From NCBI GenBank assembly GCA_023412805.1, contig JAEZRM010000156.1:1-58082 (forward strand): a stretch of DNA of 58,082 nucleotides, in the 5' to 3' direction. The position numbers were made by a program, and so were the translations under genes. This DNA is from Pseudomonadota bacterium. Its GTDB lineage: Bacteria; Pseudomonadota; Alphaproteobacteria; Rhizobiales; Hyphomicrobiaceae. A model generated the notes under the pieces. The model was not told the DNA's origin. It worked only from the letters and a program-made list of their open reading frames with translations, and made no database searches. Shown piece by piece: positions 40,387 to 49,046 of the stretch. Position 1 is the stretch's first letter; the number at the start of each line of letters is the position of its first letter.

Positions 40387-41889
40387 ATGGCCGGACGCAG
40401 CTCCATCATCGAAGCAAACGTTGGACTGACCTTTGACGACGTGCTCCTGTTGCCAGGGCGCTCCGAGGTTCTTCCCGGAGAGACGGACGTCGCCTCGCGT
40501 GTCACCAAGGAAATTTCCGTCCGGATCCCGATCCTCTCATCCGCCATGGACACGGTGACTGAATCGCGTCTCGCCATAGCGGTCGCCCAGGCGGGCGGCA
40601 TCGGCGTCATTCATCGCAATCTCACACCCGAGGAGCAAGCGAACCAAGTCGCGACCGTCAAGAAGTTCGAGTCCGGCATGGTGGTGAACCCGGTCACCGT
40701 CGAGCCGACCGCCACACTCGCCACCGCGCTCGAACTGATGGCCAAACACAAGATCTCCGGCATTCCGGTCGTGGAAGCGCCGCGCAACGGGCGACGCGAA
40801 GGCAAGCTGGTCGGCATTCTCACCCATCGCGACGTGCGCTTCGCAACCAACCTGCAGGCGCCAGTCCACGAGCTGATGACCAAGGACAAGCTCATCACCG
40901 TGCGCGAGAACGTCGATCGCGAAGAGGCCAAGCGCCTGCTGCACGCGAACCGCATCGAGAAGCTCATCGTCGTCGACGATGCCTATCAGTGCATCGGCCT
41001 CATTACCGTGAAGGACATCGAGAAGGCCCAGCGTCATCCCTATGCGTGCAAAGACAGCCAGGGGCGTCTGCGTGCTGCCGCCGCGACGACCGTCGGCGAG
41101 GACGGTCACGAGCGCACCGAGCGCCTCATCGCAGCGGGCTGCGATCTCATCGTAGTGGATACGGCACACGGCCACTCGGAGCGCGTGCTTGCCGCCGTCT
41201 CGCGCATCAAGCGCCTCTCCAACAGTACGCAGGTCGTCGCCGGCAATGTCGCGACGGGTGATGGTGCCAGGGCCCTTATCGATGCGGGTGCGGATGCCGT
41301 GAAGGTCGGCATCGGTCCAGGCTCGATCTGCACGACGCGCATTGTGGCGGGTGTCGGCGTGCCGCAACTCACCGCGATCATGGATGCGGTGGATATCGCC
41401 GTGAAGCACGACATCCCGATCGTTGCCGATGGCGGCATTCGCTTCTCGGGCGATCTCGTGAAGGCCCTCGCTGCGGGCGCGAGCGTGGCCATGGTCGGCT
41501 CTCTCCTCGCCGGCACCGACGAGGCGCCGGGCGAGACGTTCCTCTACCAGGGCCGCACGTACAAAGCCTATCGCGGCATGGGCTCGGTCGGCGCCATGGC
41601 GCGCGGCAGCGCGGATCGCTACTTCCAGCAGGAAGTGAAGGACGAACTGAAGCTCGTACCCGAAGGCATCGAAGGACAGGTGCCGTACAAGGGCCCGGCT
41701 GGGCATGTGTTGCATCAGCTCGTCGGGGGCTTACGCGCGGGCATGGGCTACATCGGCGCGAAGGATCTCAACGATCTGCGCGAAAAGGCGAAGTTCATCC
41801 GCATCTCGCCGGCCGGCATGCGCGAGAGTCATTCGCATGGCGTCGGCATGACGCGCGAAGCGCCGAACTACTCGGGAAGCTCGAGCTGA
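40387..41889 (+). CDS. guaB: Inosine-5'-monophosphate dehydrogenase
   Basis: A 500-residue IMPDH, the rate-limiting enzyme from IMP to XMP in GMP synthesis. The barrel starts LTFDDVLLLPGRSEVLP. A tandem CBS pair occupies roughly residues 100-220 (MAKHKISGIPVVE, VDREEAKRLLHANRIEKLIV). The catalytic loop is GIGPGSICTTRI with Cys315, followed by VADGGIRFSGDLVKALA and the flap MGSVGAM. ATG 40387 is used rather than ATG 40381 because GGAG is 6 bases upstream of it. Its TGA overlaps the start of the methyltransferase gene by one base. Confidence 0.96.
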   Translation: MAGRSSIIEANVGLTFDDVLLLPGRSEVLPGETDVASRVTKEISVRIPILSSAMDTVTESRLAIAVAQAGGIGVIHRNLTPEEQANQVATVKKFESGMVVNPVTVEPTATLATALELMAKHKISGIPVVEAPRNGRREGKLVGILTHRDVRFATNLQAPVHELMTKDKLITVRENVDREEAKRLLHANRIEKLIVVDDAYQCIGLITVKDIEKAQRHPYACKDSQGRLRAAAATTVGEDGHERTERLIAAGCDLIVVDTAHGHSERVLAAVSRIKRLSNSTQVVAGNVATGDGARALIDAGADAVKVGIGPGSICTTRIVAGVGVPQLTAIMDAVDIAVKHDIPIVADGGIRFSGDLVKALAAGASVAMVGSLLAGTDEAPGETFLYQGRTYKAYRGMGSVGAMARGSADRYFQQEVKDELKLVPEGIEGQVPYKGPAGHVLHQLVGGLRAGMGYIGAKDLNDLREKAKFIRISPAGMRESHSHGVGMTREAPNYSGSSS

Positions 41890-43181
41890 TGAAACCAGGT
41901 GCGCGGCTCGCTGCGGCCGTAAGTGTGCTCAGCGAGATCAGCGCACGTCATCGCCCGGCGGCGCTCGCGCTCGCGGATTGGGGCAAAGCGAGCCGTTTTG
42001 CTGGATCAGGTGATCGAGCGGCGGTCGGCAATCTCGTCTATGACGTGCTGAGGCGACGCGGCTCCATCGCCGCGCGCATGGGGGCGGCGACACCGCGAGC
42101 GCTGGTGCTCGGCGCGGCAGGGCGCGCGCTCGGCCTCGATGCGCAAGCGATCGCAGCGGCAGCCGACGGTTCGCGTCACGCACTCACGCCGCTGACCGAT
42201 GCCGAACGCGCCGCACTCGATAACAGCGAGCCACCGAGCGCCGACGCGCTTATGGCCGATGTACCAGCCTGGATCGTACCGCTTCTGCAGCCTGTACTTG
42301 GCGACAAACTCGCCGACGAAGTCGCAGCACTCTCCGAGCGCGCACCCGTCGATATTCGTGCGAACACGCTGAAGGCCACCCGCAAACAGGTGCTCGCCGA
42401 TCTCGAAAAGCTCGGTCCGGCCGAGACCTGCTACTCACCGCTCGGCATTCGTTTCGCCGCACCCGAAGGTGCCGGACGCACGCCCAATGTCGAAGCCGAG
42501 CCCGCGCACGGCAAAGGCTGGTTCGAGGTGCAGGATCAGGGCTCGCAGATCGCGGCATTGCTCGTCGATACGCGGCCCGGGCACGAGGTGATGGATCTGT
42601 GCGCCGGCGCGGGCGGCAAGACGCTGGCGCTCGCCGCCGCGATGAAAGGCGAAGGCCGCCTCGTCGCTCACGATAGCGACAAGACACGCCTGCGCCCGAT
42701 CTTCGAGCGGCTTCAGCGCTCGGGCGCGAAGAACGTCGAAGTTCTCGCGGCAAGCGATGCCGGTGCGCTCTCTGGCATGAAGGGGCGCTTCGATCGCGTC
42801 GTGATCGATGCGCCATGCACAGGCAGCGGCACGTGGCGGCGGCGGCCAGACGCGAAGTGGCGCCTGAAGCCGCGCAATCTGGAGCAGCGCCAGAAGGAGC
42901 AACGCGAGGTGCTCGCTCAGGCGGCACCGTTGGTCAAACCCGGCGGACGCCTCGTCTACATCACGTGCTCATTGCTGCCCGCCGAGAATACGGACCAGAT
43001 CGCGGCATTTCTCACCGCGAACCCGGACTTCTCGCTCATTCCTTATGGCGACGTCTGGCGCGAGGTGCTGCCGGGCCCACCGCCCGCTTCGGCCGATGGA
43101 CGCACGGACACGCTGGTGCTGACGCCTGCCCGGCACGGCACGGACGGTTTCTTCGTCGCCATACTTGCGCGCGCAGCATAG
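41889..43181 (+). CDS. RsmB/NOP-type rRNA (cytosine-C5)-methyltransferase
   Basis: A 430-residue m5C methyltransferase. The N-terminal NusB-like helical domain (about 1-140) is followed by the SAM domain with GWFEVQDQGSQIAALLVD and MDLCAGAGGKTLALAAAM (motif I). Two catalytic cysteines are present: Cys310 in DAPCTGSGTWRRRPD and Cys360 in YITCSLLPAENTDQI, as required for the two-cysteine mechanism. Its ATG shares a base with the guaB TGA. Whether the target is 16S C967, as for RsmB, cannot be decided here. Confidence 0.93.
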   Translation: MKPGARLAAAVSVLSEISARHRPAALALADWGKASRFAGSGDRAAVGNLVYDVLRRRGSIAARMGAATPRALVLGAAGRALGLDAQAIAAAADGSRHALTPLTDAERAALDNSEPPSADALMADVPAWIVPLLQPVLGDKLADEVAALSERAPVDIRANTLKATRKQVLADLEKLGPAETCYSPLGIRFAAPEGAGRTPNVEAEPAHGKGWFEVQDQGSQIAALLVDTRPGHEVMDLCAGAGGKTLALAAAMKGEGRLVAHDSDKTRLRPIFERLQRSGAKNVEVLAASDAGALSGMKGRFDRVVIDAPCTGSGTWRRRPDAKWRLKPRNLEQRQKEQREVLAQAAPLVKPGGRLVYITCSLLPAENTDQIAAFLTANPDFSLIPYGDVWREVLPGPPPASADGRTDTLVLTPARHGTDGFFVAILARAA

Positions 43182-43195
43182 CGCCCTGCCGTTGA

Positions 43196-43219
43196 CTTGC
43201 CCATCCCGGCAAGGGCAAG
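43196..43219 (+). terminator. Stem-loop after the rRNA methyltransferase gene
   Basis: CTTGCCC at 43196-43202 and GGGCAAG at 43213-43219 form a perfect 7-base stem with a 10-base loop, 14 bases past the stop. A second small hairpin (GCTCT/AGAGC, 43223-43239) follows. No U-run is present; this may be a weak end of the guaB operon. Confidence 0.45.
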
Positions 43220-43267
43220 ACTGCTCTCAAAGCCAGAGCAAGGCGCCACTGCCGGGAGAATTGCCCA

Positions 43268-44143
43268 ATGTCCGTATTCCGCTCGTTCCTGTTCGCACCG
43301 GGCAATCATCCGCGCCGCGTCGAGAAGGCACTCGGCCTCGATGCCGATGCCGTCATTCTCGATCTCGAGGACGCCTGCCCCATTGCCGAGAAGATCGCGA
43401 CACGCGAGGTGGTGGTGGCCGCCTGCCAGCAGCCGCGCGCGGGCCTCGCCTACATCCGCGTCAATGCGACGACGACCGAATGGGGCTACGGCGATCTCGT
43501 CGCCGTCGTGCGCAAGGGCGTCGATGGCATCGTTCTGCCCAAGGTCGAGACGGTCGATGAACTGCGCGGGGCCGACTGGGTGATCAGCAATATCGAACGG
43601 GAGCGCGGGCTCACCGTAGGCGCCATCGATCTCATTCCGATCACGGAGACGGCCAAGGGTCTCACCAACCTGCGCGCCATCGCGACGGCCGGCACGCGCA
43701 TCAAGCGCATCGCGTTCGGCGCCGGCGACTTCACGCTCGACGTGGCCATGGCCTGGACGCGGAGCGAAGCCGAGCTTCTTCCCTACCGTAGCGAATGCGT
43801 TCTCGCCTCGCGGGCCGGCAATCTCGAAGCGCCACTCGATACGGTCTGGGCCGAGCTGAAGGATGCGGAAGGCTTCCGCGCGTCCGCCGTGCACGCGAAG
43901 AACCTCGGCTTCCAGGGCAAGATGTGCATCCATCCGGATCAGGTCGATGTCGTGAACGAAGTATTCGCGCCCACGGCCGCCGAGGTCGAGTGGTCGCGCA
44001 AGACCGTCGCCGCGTTTGCCGAAGCGGAGAAAGCGGGCTCGGCCTCCATCCAGCTCGAAGGCAAGTTCATCGACTATCCGATCGTCTATCGCGCAGAGCG
44101 TATTGTCGCGCTCGCCGAGCGCATCGCCGCGCGCAAGCACTGA
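43268..44143 (+). CDS. CitE/HpcH-HpaI family CoA-ester lyase
   Basis: A 291-residue TIM-barrel protein of the citrate lyase beta/malyl-CoA lyase group. Seen are RSFLFAPGNHPRRVEKAL, the metal-binding ADAVILDLEDAC, GIVLPKVETVDEL, and FGAGDFTLDVAMAWTR, with KMCIHPDQVDVVNEVF near the C-terminus. Such enzymes cleave (S)-malyl-CoA, citramalyl-CoA or similar 3-hydroxy-acyl-CoA esters to acetyl-CoA and a 2-oxo acid, using Mg2+. ATG 43268 follows GGGAGA. A CoA-transferase gene starts 34 bases downstream and probably makes its substrate. It occupies a position after guaB-rsmB where guaA is often found. Confidence 0.88.
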   Translation: MSVFRSFLFAPGNHPRRVEKALGLDADAVILDLEDACPIAEKIATREVVVAACQQPRAGLAYIRVNATTTEWGYGDLVAVVRKGVDGIVLPKVETVDELRGADWVISNIERERGLTVGAIDLIPITETAKGLTNLRAIATAGTRIKRIAFGAGDFTLDVAMAWTRSEAELLPYRSECVLASRAGNLEAPLDTVWAELKDAEGFRASAVHAKNLGFQGKMCIHPDQVDVVNEVFAPTAAEVEWSRKTVAAFAEAEKAGSASIQLEGKFIDYPIVYRAERIVALAERIAARKH

Positions 44144-44177
44144 CTAAAAGCAACGAACACAAAAAGGAAACGCAGCA

Positions 44178-45407
44178 ATGTCCGGTGAGAGTGCCGCTTC
44201 CCCGCATCCGACCGTGAAGGCGCTGCAGGGCGTGCGCGTGATCGACGTATCGAGCTTCCTCGCGGGACCGTACTGCACGACGCAGCTCGCCGAGTTCGGC
44301 GCCGAGGTCATCAAGATCGAGCTGCCGAAGGTTGGCGACGCGCTGCGCAAGTTCGGCACGATGACGCCTTCGGGAGACTCCCTTCCCTGGCTGCAGGAAA
44401 CGCGCAACAAGAAGTGCATCACGATCGACCTGCGCAAGCCCGAGGGCGCGGATCTGCTGAAGCGTCTCGTGCGCCAAGCCGATGTGCTCGTCGAGAATTT
44501 CCAGCCCGGCACGCTCGAAAAGTGGGGCCTGGGCTGGGAGACGCTGAAAGCCGAGAACCACAAGCTCATCATGGTACGCATTTCGGGCTTCGGGCAGACG
44601 GGACCGTACAGCCCGCGCCCCGGCTTCGGCCGCATTGGCAATGCGTTCGGCGGCCTCTCCTATCTCGCAGGCTTTCCCGATCGACCGCCGACGACACCCG
44701 GCTCCGCGACCATCCCGGATTATCTCTCGGGCCTCTATGGTTCGCTCGGCGTGATGTACGCACTGCGCGCGCGCGACATGACGGGACGCGGGCAGTACAT
44801 CGATATCGGGTTGTACGAGTCCGTTTTCCGCATTCTCGACGAACTGGTCGCGGCCTATGACTACAAGGGCTATGTGCGCGAGCGCATGGGGCCCGGTACG
44901 GTCAACGTCTGCCCGCACAGCCACTACCCCACCAAGGACGACAAGTGGATCGCGATCGCGTGCACGTCCGACAAGATCTTCACGCGTCTTGCCGAGGCCA
45001 TGGGCGCGGCGGACGTGGCGGGCGACGGCAAGTGGGGCAAGATCGTCGACCGTGATCGCGACCGCAAGGAGATCGACGCGTGGGTTGGAGCCTGGACACA
45101 GCAGTTCACGCTCACCGAGTGCATCGCGGAGTGCGACAAGTTCGAAGTGCCTTGCGGTCCGGTCTACTCCGTCGCCGACATCTTCAATGACCCGCACTAC
45201 GCCGCGCGCGAAAACATCCTGCGCATGAGCGATCCGCGCGTCGGCGAGATCGCCATGCCGAACGTCGTGCCGCGTCTCTCCGATACGCCCGGCAAGGTCG
45301 AATGGCTCGGGCCCACGCTCGGCGAGCACAATGACGAGATCTTCAAAGGCGTGCTTGGCCTGAGCGATGGCGAGATCGGCCGGCTTAAGGACAAGGGCGT
45401 CGTTTGA
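44178..45407 (+). CDS. Family III CoA-transferase (CaiB/BaiF)
   Basis: A 409-residue CoA-transferase. The N-terminal Rossmann core has VRVIDVSSFLAGPYCTTQLA and FGAEVIKIELP; GFGQTGPYSPRPGFG is the typical loop. The catalytic Asp is Asp181 in SATIPDYLSGLYG, the residue that forms the aspartyl-CoA mixed-anhydride/thioester chain. The C-terminus repeats the core strand. It transfers CoA between carboxylic acids without free-CoA release. Close spacing to the CitE-like lyase gene (34 bases) suggests it activates the dicarboxylate that the lyase then splits. Confidence 0.92.
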   Translation: MSGESAASPHPTVKALQGVRVIDVSSFLAGPYCTTQLAEFGAEVIKIELPKVGDALRKFGTMTPSGDSLPWLQETRNKKCITIDLRKPEGADLLKRLVRQADVLVENFQPGTLEKWGLGWETLKAENHKLIMVRISGFGQTGPYSPRPGFGRIGNAFGGLSYLAGFPDRPPTTPGSATIPDYLSGLYGSLGVMYALRARDMTGRGQYIDIGLYESVFRILDELVAAYDYKGYVRERMGPGTVNVCPHSHYPTKDDKWIAIACTSDKIFTRLAEAMGAADVAGDGKWGKIVDRDRDRKEIDAWVGAWTQQFTLTECIAECDKFEVPCGPVYSVADIFNDPHYAARENILRMSDPRVGEIAMPNVVPRLSDTPGKVEWLGPTLGEHNDEIFKGVLGLSDGEIGRLKDKGVV

Positions 45408-45415
45408 GGTCGCCT

Positions 45416-46063
45416 ATGGAGACGGCCATCGTGCCTTATGCCTTCCAGCCTATGCTGCGCGAGACGATCGCGACGCGGATTTCGGGTTTCGATCGCCATG
45501 CGATCACCGATCCCGCGCTCCGGCACGCCGCGGTTGCCATCATCGTAGCGGCCGGCGAGGACCCGGCGGAAGCGTCGGTGCTGCTCACGCGTCGGCCGCA
45601 GCATTTGAACCGGCATGCAGGACAATACGCACTTCCCGGCGGGCGCATGGATGCTGGCGAAACGCCTGAAGCGGCGGCGCTGCGCGAAACCATGGAAGAG
45701 CTGGGGCTTCAACTCGCGCCGTCGGCCATTCTCGGCTCGCTCGACGACTATGCGACGCGCTCGGGCTTCCGCATCACGCCGGTTGTCATTTGGGGCGGCC
45801 CGGCCTTTCCGCTCGCGCCCGATCCCAACGAGGTGGCACGCGTCTTCCGTATTCCCCTGCGCGAACTCGATGCGCCCGAAGTGCCGGACTTTCAGCCGCC
45901 ATTCGACGGCACGGAGCCAATCTTCGGCGTACCGCTCGCCACACTCGGCCACAGCCTGCACGCACCGACCGCGGCTGTGCTCTACCAGTTCCGCGAGGTC
46001 GCACTGCGCGGGCTTGCGACCCGCGTCGCCCACCTCGAACAGCCGCGCTTCGCCTGGAGCTGA
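45416..46063 (+). CDS. Nudix hydrolase of the CoA diphosphatase group
   Basis: A 215-residue Nudix protein. The Nudix box at about residues 76-98 has G-x5-E-x7-RE-x2-EE-x-G in the form GGRMDAGE ... RETMEELGL. Just before it lies LNRHAGQYALPGG, the CoA-pyrophosphatase signature (LxxHxGxxxxPGG). These enzymes split CoA or acyl-CoA to 3',5'-ADP and 4'-phosphopantetheine. ATG 45416 is chosen because GAGG is 6 bases upstream; an in-frame TTG at 45404 would overlap the CoA-transferase gene. It starts 8 bases after that gene, forming a three-gene CoA module. Confidence 0.9.
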   Translation: METAIVPYAFQPMLRETIATRISGFDRHAITDPALRHAAVAIIVAAGEDPAEASVLLTRRPQHLNRHAGQYALPGGRMDAGETPEAAALRETMEELGLQLAPSAILGSLDDYATRSGFRITPVVIWGGPAFPLAPDPNEVARVFRIPLRELDAPEVPDFQPPFDGTEPIFGVPLATLGHSLHAPTAAVLYQFREVALRGLATRVAHLEQPRFAWS

Positions 46064-46072
46064 GTGGTGGGC

Positions 46073-47038
46073 TCACTCCGTCTTTTTGGCGAGCTTCTCG
46101 ATACGCGCCTGGCTGCGCAGCCGCGCCTCTCGGCGTGTGATGTAGACCGCCGAGGCGAAGATCACGGCCGCACCGACCCACGTCCAGACATCGATGATCT
46201 CGCCGAAAGCGAGCCAGCCAATCGCGACGGCAAACGGCAGGCGTGAGAAGTCGAAGGTCATGACCAGCGAGGCCTCGGTCGAGGCAAAGCCGCGCATCAG
46301 GCAGTAATGCCCGAGCACGGCCGTGAGGCCAATCGTCAAGATGATCGGCAAATACTCGATGCCGGGCGTCTGCCAGACGAACAGCGCCGGTACGAGCGTC
46401 AGCGGAACCATCATGATGGTGGTCAGGAAGACGATCTTGCCGGAGTCGTCCTCGCTCGAGAGTTGCTTCAAGAGAGCCACGACGACGCCGGATCCCAAGG
46501 CATTCAGCACGGCGCAGAGTTGCCCCAGGCCGAACTCCTGCGTACCGGGCCGCAGGATGATCATCGCACCAATGAAGCCGACGATGATCGCGGTCCAGCG
46601 CCGGATACGAACCTTTTCGCCGAGAAACACGATGGCACCTAGCGTGCCGAATACGGGCGCCAGGAAGCTGATCGCGGTCACCTCGGCAATGGGAATGAGC
46701 GCGAGCGCATAGAACCACGCCGTCATCGAAAAGAGCTGGATGCCGACGCGCAGACCGTACAGCGGGAGTGCATTGGAGCGCAGCAGCGAGCGTCCGCGCA
46801 CCATCAGCATGGGCAGCAGGAAGAGCGTCGCGGATACATTGCGCAGGAATACAATTTGAAGCGGATGCATGCCCATGAGGGCTGCCTGCCGCGAGGCCGC
46901 GGCGAGAACGGCGAACAGGGCCATCGCGACTGTGATCCAGATGACCGCACGAATGGGATCGTCGCTCACGAGCGGACGCGGATCATGCGATTTTGCGGAG
47001 GAAGGGTCGCCGCACGAAGGCTTTTCGTTGTCCGACAC
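46073..47038 (-). CDS. DMT superfamily (EamA) transporter
   Basis: A 321-residue inner-membrane protein made of two EamA repeats of about five helices each. Hydrophobic segments include AVIWITVAMALFAVLAAASR, AEVTAISFLAPVFGTLGAIVF (shortened here as VTAISFLAPVFGTLG) and the second-half ASLVMTFDFSRLPFAVAIGW. A basic tail (RREARLRSQARIEKLAKKTE) faces the cytoplasm. The start is GTG 47038 with AGAGGA 5 bases upstream. The family exports metabolites such as amino acids or purines; the substrate is unknown. It is convergent with the Nudix gene, 9 bases apart. Confidence 0.9.
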   Translation of the reverse strand: MSDNEKPSCGDPSSAKSHDPRPLVSDDPIRAVIWITVAMALFAVLAAASRQAALMGMHPLQIVFLRNVSATLFLLPMLMVRGRSLLRSNALPLYGLRVGIQLFSMTAWFYALALIPIAEVTAISFLAPVFGTLGAIVFLGEKVRIRRWTAIIVGFIGAMIILRPGTQEFGLGQLCAVLNALGSGVVVALLKQLSSEDDSGKIVFLTTIMMVPLTLVPALFVWQTPGIEYLPIILTIGLTAVLGHYCLMRGFASTEASLVMTFDFSRLPFAVAIGWLAFGEIIDVWTWVGAAVIFASAVYITRREARLRSQARIEKLAKKTE

Positions 47039-47383
47039 GCGTGTCCTCTGCGGCTGTTACGGCGCAAAACGGAACGGCGCCGGTCGCTCTCGGTGTTACC
47101 AATCCGCGTCCGACGTCCTCGGTCCGCGCATTCCTTTCGCGGTCCATCTCGAATCGCAGCACCCGCGCGCTTCCTCAGTGCACACCCAGAATGACCGAGG
47201 CAAGGCGCTTTGGCTGCAGCCCTCCGATGCGGCGGCTCGAAGATCGCGGCAATGCTGCCCGCCTTCAGTCACTGATTGACCCAAACCGCTTGCATTCACG
47301 CCCGATTTGGTGGGAACCTGCCTCCTAAGGTCCGGACATAAGAGATCACCATCACAACCTGATCCAGAAGGAGGGCCCGCCCA
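47039..47383. promoter_or_regulatory. 345-base divergent region between the DMT transporter gene and importer 2
   Basis: It should contain the promoters of both flanking genes. TTGACC at 47276-47281 resembles a -35 box on the plus strand, but no good -10 lies 16-18 bases downstream. AAGGAGGG at 47369-47376 is the ribosome site of the binding-protein gene. I see no coding frame, tRNA or clear palindrome. Confidence 0.35.
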
Positions 47384-48919
47384 ATGCGGCGCTATGTTTT
47401 TAGTATTGCAGCCACAGCCATCGCTGTTTCCGCACTTTGGGGAACGCCTGCACAGGCCGGGAAGGCCAACGATACGCTCGTGTGGGCCACGGATCGCGAG
47501 AACCCGATCACTGACGCTAGCTATCTCAACACCCGTGAGCTGGTCATACTGGGCGCGATGATCTTCGACCGCCTAGTTTTCCTCGATGACAAGTACAATC
47601 CGGTCCCCCTCATCGCATCGTCGTGGAAGTGGGAAAACGACACGACCCTCGATTTCGAGATTCGCAAGGGCGTGAAGTTCCACTCCGGCAAGGAGCTCGA
47701 TGCAGAGGACATCGCCTACACGATCAATTTCACCATCGATCCGGCGCACGGCGCTCTCAATCGCTCGTATCTGAGCTGGGTCAAGAAGGCGGAGGCGCTG
47801 GAGAAGAACAAGCTGCGCCTGACCATGGATAAGCCATTTCCGACAGCGCTGATCTTTCTGGCCGGAACCGGCAACATCGTGCCCAAGGGGCATTACGACA
47901 AGGCGCCTGCTCGTCCGGATGGCAAAAAGGATTATGGCGCCGTGCCGTCTGATGGCACAGGCCCCTACAAGATCGCCGAACTGAAGCCCGGCCAATCCAT
48001 TCTGCTCGTGAAGAACGAGAACTACTGGGATGGCAGCCCGAAGGGTCAACCGCAGATCGGCAAGATTCTGTTCCGCACGGTGAAAGATTCAAACACGCGC
48101 ACAGCAGAACTCATGACTGGCGCCATCGATTGGATCTGGGACGTCCCCAAGGACGAAGCAGAGCGCATGGAGCGTGCCCCCAATCTCACGATCGAAAAAG
48201 CAGGAACCTTCCGTTTCTCCTATCTCACGCTCGACGCCACCGGTCGTTCGCAAGACAAGCGGTTCATGGACAAGCGCGTACGCCAAGCGTTCAATCATGC
48301 CATCAACCGCCAGTCCATCGTGGACAATCTGATCGGCGCCCCGTCGGAGGTGGTGCATTCGCCTTGTCATCCGGACCAGTTCGGATGCACGAGCGACGTC
48401 ACCAAGTACGACTACAATCCCGAGAAGGCGAAGAAGCTGCTGGCCGAGGCCGGGCATCCAAACGGTTTCGAGTTCGAGTTTCACGGCTACCGAGATCGCC
48501 ACTTCATCGAAGCGATCATCGGAGATCTCACGCGTGTCGGCCTGAAACCGCGCCTCACCTACCTGCAGTACGGTCCTCTGCTCCAAGCCGTGCACAAGGG
48601 CCAAGTAGCGGTCGGCAATCTCACCTGGGGATCCAACTCCATCCCTGACGTCTCCGCCAGCACCGGACATTTCTTCACCGGAACACCCGACGACCTTAGC
48701 CAGGACGCGGAGGTTATCGCGCTGATCAAGGAGGCGAACGGGATCATAGATCCAGAAAAGCGCAAGGCCGTCTGGCAGACCGTGCTGAAGAAAATCGCGG
48801 ACGAGGCGTACTGGGTGCCGCTGTTCACGTACGCCAAGTACTACGCCTACTCCAAGGATCTCGACTTCAAGGCGTCTTCGGACGAGATCCCGAAGTTCTA
48901 CAGAACGAAGTGGAAGTGA
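47384..48919 (+). CDS. Peptide-type ABC importer periplasmic binding protein (SBP_bac_5, importer 2)
   Basis: A 511-residue binding protein. The signal peptide is RRYVFSIAATAIAVSALWG with cleavage near AQA-G. The mature chain has SBP_bac_5 hallmarks: LDFEIRKGVKFHSGKELDAE, SDGTGPYKIAELKPGQSILL (split in the sequence as DGTGPYKI and LKPGQ) and VRQAFNHAINRQSIVDNLIG. The sequence differs clearly from the binding protein of importer 1, so the two systems are not a recent duplication. ATG 47384 follows AAGGAGGG. A 30-bp palindrome follows its stop. Confidence 0.92.
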   Translation: MRRYVFSIAATAIAVSALWGTPAQAGKANDTLVWATDRENPITDASYLNTRELVILGAMIFDRLVFLDDKYNPVPLIASSWKWENDTTLDFEIRKGVKFHSGKELDAEDIAYTINFTIDPAHGALNRSYLSWVKKAEALEKNKLRLTMDKPFPTALIFLAGTGNIVPKGHYDKAPARPDGKKDYGAVPSDGTGPYKIAELKPGQSILLVKNENYWDGSPKGQPQIGKILFRTVKDSNTRTAELMTGAIDWIWDVPKDEAERMERAPNLTIEKAGTFRFSYLTLDATGRSQDKRFMDKRVRQAFNHAINRQSIVDNLIGAPSEVVHSPCHPDQFGCTSDVTKYDYNPEKAKKLLAEAGHPNGFEFEFHGYRDRHFIEAIIGDLTRVGLKPRLTYLQYGPLLQAVHKGQVAVGNLTWGSNSIPDVSASTGHFFTGTPDDLSQDAEVIALIKEANGIIDPEKRKAVWQTVLKKIADEAYWVPLFTYAKYYAYSKDLDFKASSDEIPKFYRTKWK

Positions 48920-48929
48920 TTTCCGTCCG

Positions 48930-48959
48930 GGATGGCGCGCGGCGCGCCGCGCGCCATCC
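48930..48959 (+). other. 30-bp perfect palindrome/stem-loop after binding-protein gene 2
   Basis: Arms GGATGGCGCGCGGC-type: the sequence from 48930 to 48959 equals its own reverse complement (GGATGGCGC... ending ...GCGCCATCC), beginning 11 bases after the stop codon. As RNA it would fold into a very stable GC hairpin. It lies in the 127-base gap before the first permease gene. The transcript probably continues through it, as there is no U-run and the importer genes follow. Confidence 0.7.
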
Positions 48960-49046
48960 TATGCCGAATGACAATGAGTGAGCTCCGGGCGGCCGACGGT
49001 CGGCAGTGCTTGGTGGATGCCCGATCACTCGGAAGCGAAGGCGCCC

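Noticed and set aside
48930..48959. Rho-independent terminator after binding-protein gene 2
   Set aside because: The hairpin is strong but has no U-run and the importer genes continue in the same direction just after it.
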